DNA of 25,043 nt from JAUIET01 sp045105115 (GTDB lineage: Bacteria > Pseudomonadota > Gammaproteobacteria > Pseudomonadales > JAUIET01): assembly GCA_045105115.1 (NCBI GenBank), contig JBGCDE010000059.1, positions 1 through 25,043 of the forward strand. Direction: 5' to 3'. The position numbers and the translations under genes were made by a program. Below, piece after piece: positions 8,332-17,383 of the stretch; within the stretch, counting starts at the first letter, position 1; the number at the start of each line of letters is the position of its first letter. Below the pieces are notes generated by a model. The model was not told the DNA's origin. It did no database searches and saw nothing but the letters and a program-made list of their open reading frames with translations.

Positions 8332-8352
8332 TTCCAGGAAGAATAGTTCTCA

Positions 8353-9873
8353 ATGTCTAATCGTTACCACCTCCATTTTTTAGTCGCAACGCTGATAGCC
8401 CTGGGCGCCGGGCTGATTTATTACCAACATACCGCGCTAGGTGTACCGCTCACGCCCGATAGCAAAGAAGAAATATGGACGGTTGAAGCCAATCTTGTTT
8501 TTGAACCCAGAAACCGGCCAGCCAAGTTATCCATGTTCTTACCAGAATTTAAGGAGCGATTTCAGTCCTTACATGAACGATTTGTGTCTGACGGCTATGG
8601 CATGAAAGTTGAGCAGGAAGATGACAATCGACTGGTCACTTGGTCGATAAGAAAACCGGAAGGTCGCCAGTCACTCTATTACACAGTGTCATTAGCAAAA
8701 ATGACCGATGCTCGTAAGTTAAAGAAGCCCGGAGCAACCTACACTCAGAAAAACCAGTTCAGTACACCTATCGAAGAGTTGGCGGCAGAATCATTAACCG
8801 CTGATATACGCTCGAAGACCGCCGATATTCATACCTTTGTTACTTTGGCGATTCGAACCCTGACGGATAGTGATAACAACAATGCACAACTGCTACTGGA
8901 TAAGGCCGTGTCTGCCACAGCAAGAGCCTCGGTATTGGTAAGATTATTGTCGCACGCCCATATTCCTGCTGAAATCATTCATACATTACCGCTCAAACAA
9001 GGCGTTAATATTGAGCCCAAAATTTGGTTACGCTGTTACAACGGTGAGCAGTGGTTGTACTTTGACATAGCCACTGGAGACGAAGGCTTGCCAGAGGATA
9101 TGCTGCCCTGGTGGCAAGGTGATGAAGCCGTATACACGGCAAACGGGGTCAAGAATCCGGAATTGTCATTCAGCATTTCGAAAGACGTTCTTAATTCAAT
9201 GCAGCTTGCTGATATACGTTCACGCGGCACACCTTCACTGTTCAGTGAATTTTCCCTTAGCGGTCTTCCCGTGCAGACGCAAATTGTCTACCAAACATTG
9301 CTAACCGTGCCACTGGGTGTTCTGGTGATACTGGTGTTAAGAAGTTTTGTAGGACTTGTAACATTTGGCACCTTCACTCCTGTTCTGATCGCCCTCGCCT
9401 TTCGCGAAACACAATTGTTGTGGGGTATTTTTCTATTTACCTTGATCACCAGCATTGGTCTGCTGGTGCGCTTTTACCTTGAACAGTTGCGATTATTGCT
9501 GGTGCCTAGAATGGCCGTCATTCTAACGGTGGTGGTGGTTTGTATGGGCGTGATCAGTATTTTCGGGCATAAGCTTGGTATGGAGAGAGGTCTTTCCATC
9601 GCGTTGTTTCCGATGGTGATTTTGACCATGGCAATCGAAAGAATGTCCATCATTTGGGAAGAACGGGGTGCCGCCGAGTCAATCAAAACCGGCATCGGTA
9701 GTTTGATAGCTGCGTCCATCACCTATGCCGTCATCAACGTTCCTCTGTTTCAACATTGGGTTTATGCATTCCCCGGAATCACTCTGATTCTATTGGCTTT
9801 AATGTTGCTGATTGGCCGCTACAGTGGCTACAGGCTATCCGAATTGGCACGGTTTAAGGCCTTGGGGAAATAA
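8353..9873 (+). CDS. Inactive transglutaminase fused to seven-helix membrane domain (UUP1 family)
   Basis: The 506-residue product has an N-terminal membrane anchor (about residues 8-24) and a periplasmic region of about 280 residues. That region contains a transglutaminase-like fold at about 150-245. Seven hydrophobic segments follow between about 311 and 488. The catalytic triad looks destroyed: the helix RASVLVRLLSHAHIPAEI has no Cys at the nucleophile position, and the His before Trp is Lys in EPKIWLRCY. This matches the Transglut_i_TM/7TM_transglut families, known from genomics to neighbour ATP-grasp ligases and a retropepsin-like protease. A non-catalytic peptide-binding or transport role is an inference. 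AGGAAG precedes the ATG, and the ATP-grasp gene follows by 3 bases. Confidence 0.85.
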   Translation: MSNRYHLHFLVATLIALGAGLIYYQHTALGVPLTPDSKEEIWTVEANLVFEPRNRPAKLSMFLPEFKERFQSLHERFVSDGYGMKVEQEDDNRLVTWSIRKPEGRQSLYYTVSLAKMTDARKLKKPGATYTQKNQFSTPIEELAAESLTADIRSKTADIHTFVTLAIRTLTDSDNNNAQLLLDKAVSATARASVLVRLLSHAHIPAEIIHTLPLKQGVNIEPKIWLRCYNGEQWLYFDIATGDEGLPEDMLPWWQGDEAVYTANGVKNPELSFSISKDVLNSMQLADIRSRGTPSLFSEFSLSGLPVQTQIVYQTLLTVPLGVLVILVLRSFVGLVTFGTFTPVLIALAFRETQLLWGIFLFTLITSIGLLVRFYLEQLRLLLVPRMAVILTVVVVCMGVISIFGHKLGMERGLSIALFPMVILTMAIERMSIIWEERGAAESIKTGIGSLIAASITYAVINVPLFQHWVYAFPGITLILLALMLLIGRYSGYRLSELARFKALGK

Positions 9874-9876
9874 GCT

Positions 9877-10857
9877 ATGTGGTCTCGAATGCAAAAATTG
9901 CGGCACAACGGTGTACTGAGCATCAACAACCGCAATGCAAATTATATTTTGCGTTATAACGATCGTAAAAAATATCCATTGGTTGACGATAAACTGAAAA
10001 CTAAACAATTGGCGATTCAACACGGCGTATCCGTACCAGGACTTCTTGCAGACCTGCACTCCGAGTCAGAAGCCAAAGACATCGCCAAAGTATTGGACCC
10101 TTTCCAGGACTTTGTTGTAAAGCCCGCTCAAGGTGCAGGAGGCGACGGCATTCTTGTGATACAGGCCTCTCACAATGGCCGCTATATCAAAACCAGTGGC
10201 CAGGCCGTCACGGCCACTGAAATGGAACATCACTGCTCCAACGTATTAGCCGGTCTATTTAGCCTGGGTGGGCATCGCGATGTGATTCTAATTGAAGAAC
10301 GCATCAGACCTTCGCATGTGTTTGACCAAATAGCCTATCAAGGCGTACCTGACGTCAGAGTGATCGTGTTTTGTGGCTTTCCGGTCATGGCGATGCTGAG
10401 ATTACCAACACGCCAGTCTCAAGGTAAAGCGAATCTACATCAGGGGGCGATTGGCGCCGGTCTGGACATAGCCACCGGCAATACCTTGCACGGCGTATGG
10501 TTCAATGAAATTACTTTGAGTCATCCCGATACGGGTAATCAACTTAGCGGCTTACCACTGCCATTTTGGGATCAAATACTGGATCTTTCTGCTCGCTGCT
10601 ATGAGATGACAGACTTGGGCTACTTAGGCGTTGATATCATCATTGACGATGAACGTGGTCCGTTGATGCTCGAACTCAATGCAAGACCAGGGCTCAATAT
10701 TCAGATTGCCAACCAGGCTGGGCTGCTAAAACGCTTGAAAGACATCGAAGACAACTTTATCTACGCTAAAGGCAAGAAAATACCCGAGGTATCAGAACGT
10801 ATTGACTACGCTCGCAATCAGTTTGCCGCTGAGCTAATAGAAAGCGGTGCTGCCTAG
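9877..10857 (+). CDS. ATP-grasp ligase, alpha-L-glutamate ligase-like
   Basis: A 326-residue cytosolic ATP-grasp enzyme related to RimK-type glutamate ligases. The nucleotide-binding lysine and glycine loop are at KPAQGAGGDG (residues 82-91). DVRVIVF and KANLHQGAIGAGLD follow the fold. The Mg-binding acidic residues are Asp253 (GVDIIID) and Glu266/Asn268 in MLELNARPGLN. Such enzymes join a carboxylate to an amine using ATP; the substrate of this subfamily is not established to my knowledge. GGGGAA lies before the start, overlapping the end of the membrane gene, so the pair is clearly one operon. It converges on ppsA with only 9 bases between the stops. Confidence 0.87.
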   Translation: MWSRMQKLRHNGVLSINNRNANYILRYNDRKKYPLVDDKLKTKQLAIQHGVSVPGLLADLHSESEAKDIAKVLDPFQDFVVKPAQGAGGDGILVIQASHNGRYIKTSGQAVTATEMEHHCSNVLAGLFSLGGHRDVILIEERIRPSHVFDQIAYQGVPDVRVIVFCGFPVMAMLRLPTRQSQGKANLHQGAIGAGLDIATGNTLHGVWFNEITLSHPDTGNQLSGLPLPFWDQILDLSARCYEMTDLGYLGVDIIIDDERGPLMLELNARPGLNIQIANQAGLLKRLKDIEDNFIYAKGKKIPEVSERIDYARNQFAAELIESGAA

Positions 10858-10861
10858 CACT
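10846..10861. terminator. Weak hairpin shared by two convergent gene ends
   Basis: GTGCT, GCCT loop and AGCAC form a 5-bp stem (6 with a G-U pair) over the stop codon of the ATP-grasp gene, 5 bases beyond the ppsA stop. On the minus strand it is followed by CGCTTTCTATT, moderately T-rich, so it might end ppsA transcripts. The stem is short and no clear T-run exists on the plus side. Confidence 0.25.
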
Positions 10862-10866
10862 ATCTA

Positions 10867-13242
10867 TCAGTTTTCGGATAATTCTTCATGCAGAAATAAC
10901 CAGGTTTCGATGACCGAATCCGGGTTAAGCGACACGCTGTCTATACCCTGCTCCACCAACCATTTCGCAAAGTCGGGGTGATCACTCGGACCTTGTCCGC
11001 AGATTCCAACGTATTTGCCTGCCTTCTTACACGCCTGAATAGCCATTGTCAGCAATGCTTTGATCGCTTCATTACGTTCATCAAACAAGTGAGCAACCAA
11101 ACCTGAGTCCCGATCAAGCCCCAGGGTTAACTGCGTTAAATCGTTTGAGCCGATCGAGAAGCCGTCAAAGTACTGCAAAAAGTCATCCGCGAGTAATGCA
11201 TTGGCTGGTAGTTCACACATCATTATCAAGCGAAGATCATTTTTGCCGCGCTCCAGACCTTGCTCTGCTAAAAGATCAATAACATGCTTCGCTTCACCCA
11301 CTGTTCGCACAAAGGGCACCATGATTTCTATGTTGGTCAGGCCCATTTCGTCGCGCACGCGTCTCATGGCTTCACATTCCATCGCAAAACAATCGCGAAA
11401 CGAATCTGATATATAGCGCGATGCACCGCGAAAACCCAGCATTGGATTTTCTTCTTCAGGCTCATAGGACTTGCCGCCTAATAGGTGCGCATATTCATTC
11501 GACTTGAAATCAGACAGTCGTACGATGACCTTCTTCGGATAGAACGCGGCGGCGATGCTAGCGACGCCCTCTACTAATTTTTCTACAAAAAAGTCTCTAG
11601 GTGAATTGTAGGCGCTGATCTGTCGATTAATGGCTTCTTGCAGATCCGGTTCAAGGCTATCGAAATTAAGCAATGCCTTCGGATGAACACCAATCATTCG
11701 ATTAATAATAAATTCAAGTCGCGCAAGCCCTACGCCATCGCCTGGGATATTCGCGAAATCAAACGCCCGATCAGGATTACCAACATTCATCATGAGCTTG
11801 AATGGCAGGTCTGGCATTGTTTCTACATTGTTTGCTTGCACATCGAACTCAAGCAGCCCTTCATAGACCAAACCGGTATCACCCTCTGCGCAGGATACGG
11901 TCACATCAGCCGCGCCTGCTAATAATTCTGTGGCATTACCGCAACCGACTACCGCGGGGATTCCCAATTCTCTGGCTATAATTGCTGCGTGACAGGTTCG
12001 CCCACCTCTATTGGTAACGATCGCCGACGCTTTTTTCATCACCGGTTCCCAGTCTGGATCAGTCATGTCGGTAACAAGAACATCACCTTCGCGTACCTGG
12101 TCCATCGCCTCAACACCAGAAACCACGCGAACCGGTCCGGCTCCAATCTTCTGACCAATGCTTCGTCCCTCACACAACACAGGGCCACGATTGCTCAGCA
12201 TGTAACGCTCAATGTTAGTCGCGCTGGCTCGACTCTTGACCGTCTCTGGCCGCGCTTGAACGATGTATATCTGTTGATCATCACCGTCTTTAGCCCACTC
12301 AATATCCATGGGCCGTTGATAGTGCTGCTCTATGATTAAAGCCTGCTTGGCAAGAGCGGTAACGTCCTCATCAAGCAAAGAAAATCTGGATCTGTCAGCC
12401 TCATCAACATCAACTGTTTGCACGGAATTATCAGTATCATTGCTGGAGCCATAAACCATCTTGATGCGCTTGCTTCCCAGATTTCTGCGCAAAATAGCCG
12501 GCTTGTTCTCAGCTAAGCCCGCTTTGTGAACATAAAACTCATCAGGGTTCACTGACCCCTGTACAACAGTTTCACCCAAACCATAGGAAGAAGTGATAAA
12601 CACTACACCATCGAAGCCAGACTCAGTATCCAGAGTAAACATAACACCACTTGCGCCGGTCTCGCTGCGAACCATGCGCTGAATACCCGCTGATAAAGCG
12701 ACATCTTCGTGCTCAAAGCCTTGATGCACTCGATAGGAGATTGCGCGGTCGTTAAACAAAGAAGCAAATACTTCCTTGATGGCGACCATCACATTATCCA
12801 GACCGCGAATATTCAGAAAGGTCTCTTGTTGCCCGGCAAACGACGCATCTGGCAAATCTTCTGCCGTGGCGGATGAGCGAACAGCAACCGCTATGTCCTG
12901 ATTTCCATCGGCCAGAACCGCAAACGCTTTCTTAACGTCGTCATTAAGTTGACTGGGGAAATCTGCATCGATAATTGCGCTGCGGATTTTTTTACCACAG
13001 GCCGCCAGAGCGTTCACATCGCTTACATCAAGTGCCTTGAGTTCCGCACTGATCATATCCGCGAGACCGCTCTGTGAGATGAAGTCACGGTACGCATCCG
13101 CTGTGGTTGCGAAGCCATTGGGCACAGAGACGCCCGCTCCTGACAAATTACTGATCATCTCGCCAAGAGAGGCATTTTTGCCGCCGACACGGTCGACATC
13201 TGCCATGCCGAGCTTATCAAACCACAGTACGTATTCGCTCAC
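10867..13242 (-). CDS. ppsA: Phosphoenolpyruvate synthase
   Basis: PpsA makes phosphoenolpyruvate from pyruvate with conversion of ATP to AMP and phosphate, the entry to gluconeogenesis from three-carbon compounds. The 791-residue product has the N-terminal ATP-binding domain (VRSSATAEDLPDASFAGQQE at 121-140), the central swivelling domain with catalytic His418 in GGRTCHAAIIAREL, and the C-terminal pyruvate-binding barrel ending in GICGQGPSDHPDF. Thr416, two residues before the His, is the position PpsR phosphorylates in related enzymes. The start codon is GTG; GAGGTG sits 5 bases upstream and the following MSEYVLWFDKLG matches the family. It is divergent from ppsR across 128 bases. Confidence 0.97.
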   Translation of the reverse strand: MSEYVLWFDKLGMADVDRVGGKNASLGEMISNLSGAGVSVPNGFATTADAYRDFISQSGLADMISAELKALDVSDVNALAACGKKIRSAIIDADFPSQLNDDVKKAFAVLADGNQDIAVAVRSSATAEDLPDASFAGQQETFLNIRGLDNVMVAIKEVFASLFNDRAISYRVHQGFEHEDVALSAGIQRMVRSETGASGVMFTLDTESGFDGVVFITSSYGLGETVVQGSVNPDEFYVHKAGLAENKPAILRRNLGSKRIKMVYGSSNDTDNSVQTVDVDEADRSRFSLLDEDVTALAKQALIIEQHYQRPMDIEWAKDGDDQQIYIVQARPETVKSRASATNIERYMLSNRGPVLCEGRSIGQKIGAGPVRVVSGVEAMDQVREGDVLVTDMTDPDWEPVMKKASAIVTNRGGRTCHAAIIARELGIPAVVGCGNATELLAGAADVTVSCAEGDTGLVYEGLLEFDVQANNVETMPDLPFKLMMNVGNPDRAFDFANIPGDGVGLARLEFIINRMIGVHPKALLNFDSLEPDLQEAINRQISAYNSPRDFFVEKLVEGVASIAAAFYPKKVIVRLSDFKSNEYAHLLGGKSYEPEEENPMLGFRGASRYISDSFRDCFAMECEAMRRVRDEMGLTNIEIMVPFVRTVGEAKHVIDLLAEQGLERGKNDLRLIMMCELPANALLADDFLQYFDGFSIGSNDLTQLTLGLDRDSGLVAHLFDERNEAIKALLTMAIQACKKAGKYVGICGQGPSDHPDFAKWLVEQGIDSVSLNPDSVIETWLFLHEELSEN

Positions 13243-13370
13243 ACCAACACCTCAGCCACGTTATTGAAAGGCCCGCATAATAATTGATTGTGGCGTTAAT
13301 TGGGCAGAAATGCGTAGTAAAATCGGTAAAATAAGACCAACGTTCGATTCTAGGCTGATAGGAGCCCTTC
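13243..13370. promoter_or_regulatory. Divergent ppsA/ppsR control region
   Basis: This 128-base AT-rich gap must hold promoters for both genes. On the plus strand TAAAAT occurs twice (13318-13323 and 13327-13332), each 5 of 6 to the -10 consensus but without a good -35. On the minus strand TATTAT at 13282-13277 is a -10 candidate for ppsA. I see no convincing operator. Confidence 0.4.
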
Positions 13371-14195
13371 ATGCAGAAACGCAGCGCTTTTTTTGTGTCT
13401 GACAGCACCGGCGTGACGGCCGAAACATTAGGCAATAGCTTGCTGGCTCACTTTGATCAGATAGAGTTCAATACAAAAGTGCTGCGCTACGTTGACAGTT
13501 TGGAACGCGCAGAAGCGGCAATACTTGAAATCAATCGTGCAGCAAAAGACACGGGCTTCAGACCACTCATATTCGAGACGATTATTGACACAGATATACG
13601 TAAGAAACTCGCTGAGAGTGAGGGGTTTCTTGTGGATGTGTTCACCAGTTACCTGGCACCTCTTGAACAAGAACTGCAGGTTCAGTCCAACTTCACTGTA
13701 GGCCGGGGTCATTCGGTAGTACAGGACGCCGCGTACAATTCGCGAATCAACGCGGTGCACTACGCCATTGATAATGATGACGGCCAACACGCCTCCAGTT
13801 ATGACAAGGCCGATATAGTTTTGGTCGGTGTATCACGCAGCGGCAAGACCCCGACCAGTATTTATATGGCCTTACAATACGGTCTTTATGTTGCCAACTA
13901 CCCACTCACCGAGGACGATTTGAATGAACTCAGACTACCCAAAGGACTGGTTCAACATAAAGCGAAGTTGTTTGGCCTTAATATTGATCCGGAACGTTTA
14001 GTGTCTATACGCCAGGAACGCAGACCAGACAGTCGCTACGCATCACCGAAGCAGTGTGATGGGGAAATCCGTATGGCGCAAAGTCTTTTTTCCAGATTCA
14101 GCATTCCAAGTCTGGACACAACACACCTGTCAATCGAAGAAATAGCTGGCCGAATATTGGCCGTCTCAGGTGTCAGCAGGCGCGCAAGCACTTAG
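13371..14195 (+). CDS. ppsR: Phosphoenolpyruvate synthase regulatory kinase/phosphorylase (DUF299)
   Basis: PpsR is bifunctional: it inactivates PpsA by ADP-dependent phosphorylation of a threonine near the catalytic histidine, and reactivates it by phosphate-dependent removal. The 274-residue product begins RSAFFVSDSTGVTAETLG, the family's N-terminal signature, and carries the P-loop GVSRSGKT at 153-160 followed by TSIYMALQYG. Length is normal. AGGAG lies 6 bases before the ATG. Its position divergent from ppsA is the common arrangement and supports the target assignment. Confidence 0.95.
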   Translation: MQKRSAFFVSDSTGVTAETLGNSLLAHFDQIEFNTKVLRYVDSLERAEAAILEINRAAKDTGFRPLIFETIIDTDIRKKLAESEGFLVDVFTSYLAPLEQELQVQSNFTVGRGHSVVQDAAYNSRINAVHYAIDNDDGQHASSYDKADIVLVGVSRSGKTPTSIYMALQYGLYVANYPLTEDDLNELRLPKGLVQHKAKLFGLNIDPERLVSIRQERRPDSRYASPKQCDGEIRMAQSLFSRFSIPSLDTTHLSIEEIAGRILAVSGVSRRAST

Positions 14196-14202
14196 GTTTT
14201 TT
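14168..14202 (+). terminator. Possible rho-independent terminator of ppsR
   Basis: AGGTG at 14168-14172 can pair with CACTT at 14189-14193 (one G-U pair), with a 16-base loop. The hairpin is followed by AGG and a run of six T (14197-14202) immediately after the ppsR stop. The T-run is good but the stem is short and the loop long, so this is tentative. Confidence 0.3.
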
Positions 14203-14210
14203 ACAGCTTC

Positions 14211-15164
14211 TTAAACCAGATTAATCAACTGTGTTGCGGCTGACAATGGCGTGGTTTTGCCTTCGGTAACCTCTCTTTCCAGCGCCGGTCGAAGCGCTCT
14301 GATGGATGGGTTTTGATCCATTCGCCGTTCTAGCATGTCGTGCAAGAGGCGCTGTAGCCATTGCCTGTTCTGTTCAGCTCGCCGACTTTGCCAATGACCA
14401 TCATCTACTGCGCTCTTACAGTATTCATCAATCATTTCCCAAACAGAATCTATACCGCGGTTTTCCAGCGCTGAACAATTAAGCACTTTTGGTGACCAGA
14501 AAGAAGAACTGCTTAGCAAATGCAAGGCACTTTGATAATGGGTCTGGGTTTGTCTGGCAAGGTTAACACTCTCGCCGTCAGCTTTGTTTACAAGCAGCGC
14601 ATCGGCGAGTTCCATTATGCCTTTTTTAATGCCCTGTAATTCATCACCAGCGTTTGGCAGCATCAATACCAAAAAGAAATCGACCATGCTTGCTACTTCA
14701 TACTCAGATTGGCCAACCCCAACAGTTTCAACCAGTATTACGTCGTATGCTGCTGCCTCGCAGAGCAACATCGTTTCTCTAGTTTTGTGCGCAACGCCGC
14801 CTAATGTGCCTTCAGATGGCGACGGTCTGATAAATGCATTAGGTTCGCGCGACAGTGTTTCCATTCTGGTTTTGTCGCCCAGTATACTGCCGCCTGCTAT
14901 AGGCGAGCTAGGATCGACCGCCAATACCGCTACGCGTTTACCCAATGACAACAGGTACATGCCAAACGCTTCTATAAACGTTGACTTACCCACACCTGGC
15001 GTACCGGTTATACCAATGCGCACGCTCTCACCACTGTCTGGCAATAATTGCTCTAGTAATTGCTGCGCACGTTGCCGGTGATCTTCGCGGCGGCTTTCTA
15101 CCAAAGTGATCGCTTTGGCCAGAGCACGCCGATCGCCACTACGGATGGCCTCTAAGGTGTCCAT
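14211..15164 (-). CDS. meaB: Methylmalonyl-CoA mutase-associated GTPase MeaB
   Basis: MeaB is a G3E-family GTPase that gates loading of adenosylcobalamin onto methylmalonyl-CoA mutase and protects it from inactivation. The 317-residue product has the P-loop GTPGVGKS at residues 54-61, VDPSSPIAGGSILGDKTRM, the switch region DVILVETVGVGQSE, and the guanine-specificity motif NKAD. The C-terminal helical dimerisation arm follows. It starts 11 bases after the mutase stop without a clear ribosome-binding site, so coupling to the mutase is likely. It is the last gene of the propionyl-CoA operon. Confidence 0.95.
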   Translation of the reverse strand: MDTLEAIRSGDRRALAKAITLVESRREDHRQRAQQLLEQLLPDSGESVRIGITGTPGVGKSTFIEAFGMYLLSLGKRVAVLAVDPSSPIAGGSILGDKTRMETLSREPNAFIRPSPSEGTLGGVAHKTRETMLLCEAAAYDVILVETVGVGQSEYEVASMVDFFLVLMLPNAGDELQGIKKGIMELADALLVNKADGESVNLARQTQTHYQSALHLLSSSSFWSPKVLNCSALENRGIDSVWEMIDEYCKSAVDDGHWQSRRAEQNRQWLQRLLHDMLERRMDQNPSIRALRPALEREVTEGKTTPLSAATQLINLV

Positions 15165-15175
15165 GTGTAGTGTCG

Positions 15176-17329
15176 TTAACTGGCCGCCGCATTGATAGCG
15201 TCGAGCACTTCTCGAGCAGCAACAGGGATTTTCGTGCCCGGACCAAATATTCCAATGACACCAGCGTCTGTTAGGAAGTCATAATCCTGCTTAGGAATAA
15301 CGCCACCGGCTATAACCAAAATATCATCAGCGCCCTGCTGCTTCAGTTGTTCAATCAGAGCAGGCACCAGCGTTTTATGACCAGCTGCCTGGGAAGATAC
15401 ACCTACAACATGCACGTCATTTTCAATGGCTTGCCTGGCTACTTCTTCGGGGGTAGAAAACATGGGTGAAAGATCAATGTCGAATCCTACATCAGCAAAC
15501 GCGGTAGCAATAACCTTTGCACCCCGATCATGTCCGTCCTGGCCCATTTTGCAGACCAGCATGCGCGGTCGGCGTCCGTGCTGATTTACAAAATCATCAA
15601 TATCGGAACTGATCATCTGCCAACCCTCATCATCTTGATAAGCATTCCCATACACGCCGGATACTGTTTGCGCCTGCGCTTTAAAGCGACCAAAGCTACT
15701 TTCCATTGCGTCAGAGATCTCGCCAACGGTGGCGCGCGCGCGGGTAGCTTTGATCGCGAGATCCAGCAAGTTACCCTCTCCACCGGCCGCGCAATCGGCC
15801 AGTTCTTTCAAAGCTTGCCGTACTCCGCCATCGTCTCTGCTGTTGCGAATTGATTGAAGCCTTGCTATTTGTGACTCACGAACTGCAACGTTATCAATCT
15901 CAAGCACGTCCACATTATCTTCTTCCTCATGTGCGTACTTGTTAACACCAACGATTACGTCTTCGCCGCGGTCTATTCGCGCTTGCTTACGCGCTGCGGA
16001 TTCTTCGATACGTAATTTGGGCATGCCCGTTTCAATAGCCTTGGCCATACCGCCTTGAGTATCAATTTCCTCTATCAAGGTGCGTGCACGATCCGCAATA
16101 TCCTGAGTCAGCGATTCCATCATGTACGAACCACCCCATGGGTCTATGACCTTGGTGATACCGGTTTCTTCCTGAATGACCAGTTGAGTATTACGCGCAA
16201 TACGTGATGCGAACTCACTGGGCAGCGCTATGGCCTCATCCAAGGCATTGGTATGCAGTGACTGTGTACCGCCGAATACTGCAGCCATTGCTTCAATGGT
16301 GGTTCGAACAATATTATTGTAAGGGTCTTGCTCGGTCAGCGACCAACCGGATGTTTGCGAGTGAGTTCGTAACATACTGGACTTGGGATTTTCAGGACCA
16401 AACTCGCTAACAATTTCTGTCCACAACAAACGAGCGGCGCGCAGCTTGGCAATTTCCATATAGAAATTCATGCTGATACCCCAGAAGAATGACAACCGGG
16501 GTGCAAAGTCATCGATACCGAGGCCAGCTGCCAGTGCTGTTCGAATATACTCTTTGCCGTCAGCTAGCGTATAGGCAAGCTCTAGTGCGGCGTCTGCGCC
16601 GGCTTCCTGTATGTGATACCCGGAAATCGAAATAGTATTGAACTTAGGTAGTTTCGCCGAGCAATAGGCAATGATGTCGCCAATAATTCGCATGGACGGA
16701 GCCGGTGGGTATATATACGTATTACGCACCATAAACTCTTTCAAGATATCGTTCTGAATGGTGCCAGATAGAGCATCTTGCGAAACGCCCTGCTCCTCGG
16801 CGGCTACGATATAGCCCGCGAGCACTGGCAGCACCGCTCCATTCATGGTCATCGAAACTGACACTTTGTCCAAGGGTATCTGATCAAACAATATCTTCAT
16901 GTCTTCAACAGAATCTACTGCAACACCGGCCTTACCTACATCGCCTTCCACACGAGGATGATCAGAGTCATACCCACGATGGGTTGCCAGGTCGAAAGCA
17001 ACAGACACACCCTGGCCACCACCGGCCAGGGCCTTGCGATAAAATGCATTGGATTCTTCTGCCGTTGAAAAGCCTGCGTATTGACGAATTGTCCAAGGGC
17101 GACCAGCATACATAGTAGCCTGAGGCCCACGAATGTAAGGCGCCATACCCGGCATACTGTCTGGGTGCTCTACCGCCTCTAAGTCGTCGGCTGTATACAA
17201 GGGTTTGATATCAATCCCTTCCGGCGTCTTCCACGTCAATGATTCCAGCGGCTTACCACGCATTTGCTTATTGGCAAGCTCTGCCCAGGCCTTTAACTGC
17301 TCGGATTGTTGTTCGGGATTGTCAGCCAT
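15176..17329 (-). CDS. scpA: Methylmalonyl-CoA mutase (adenosylcobalamin-dependent)
   Basis: The enzyme rearranges (R)-methylmalonyl-CoA to succinyl-CoA. At 717 residues it is the single-chain, Sbm/ScpA-type form. The N-terminal TIM barrel shows Tyr74 in ATMYAGRPWTIRQYAGF and His239 in ISGYHIQEAGAD, equivalents of the catalytic Tyr and His. The C-terminal cobalamin domain has the base-off motif DGHDRGAK with ligand His600, and a GVSSQAAGHKT loop. A strong AAGGAG is placed 7 bases before the ATG in a 54-base gap after the biotin carboxylase gene. MeaB follows in the same operon. Confidence 0.97.
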   Translation of the reverse strand: MADNPEQQSEQLKAWAELANKQMRGKPLESLTWKTPEGIDIKPLYTADDLEAVEHPDSMPGMAPYIRGPQATMYAGRPWTIRQYAGFSTAEESNAFYRKALAGGGQGVSVAFDLATHRGYDSDHPRVEGDVGKAGVAVDSVEDMKILFDQIPLDKVSVSMTMNGAVLPVLAGYIVAAEEQGVSQDALSGTIQNDILKEFMVRNTYIYPPAPSMRIIGDIIAYCSAKLPKFNTISISGYHIQEAGADAALELAYTLADGKEYIRTALAAGLGIDDFAPRLSFFWGISMNFYMEIAKLRAARLLWTEIVSEFGPENPKSSMLRTHSQTSGWSLTEQDPYNNIVRTTIEAMAAVFGGTQSLHTNALDEAIALPSEFASRIARNTQLVIQEETGITKVIDPWGGSYMMESLTQDIADRARTLIEEIDTQGGMAKAIETGMPKLRIEESAARKQARIDRGEDVIVGVNKYAHEEEDNVDVLEIDNVAVRESQIARLQSIRNSRDDGGVRQALKELADCAAGGEGNLLDLAIKATRARATVGEISDAMESSFGRFKAQAQTVSGVYGNAYQDDEGWQMISSDIDDFVNQHGRRPRMLVCKMGQDGHDRGAKVIATAFADVGFDIDLSPMFSTPEEVARQAIENDVHVVGVSSQAAGHKTLVPALIEQLKQQGADDILVIAGGVIPKQDYDFLTDAGVIGIFGPGTKIPVAAREVLDAINAAAS

Positions 17330-17383
17330 ACTCGGGCTCCTTACGGCGTGTCTTTTTAACTGCTAATTACCAATGGCAAACCA

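Noticed and set aside
13340..13352. GTTCGATTC, resembling the T-loop of a tRNA, in the ppsR leader
   Set aside because: No matching acceptor, D-arm or anticodon stem surrounds it, and it lies directly before a good ppsR ribosome-binding site.
14584..15081. 165-codon open frame on the plus strand
   Set aside because: It is antisense to meaB, whose GTPase motifs are intact; low-complexity Ser/Pro/Ala composition is typical of a shadow frame.
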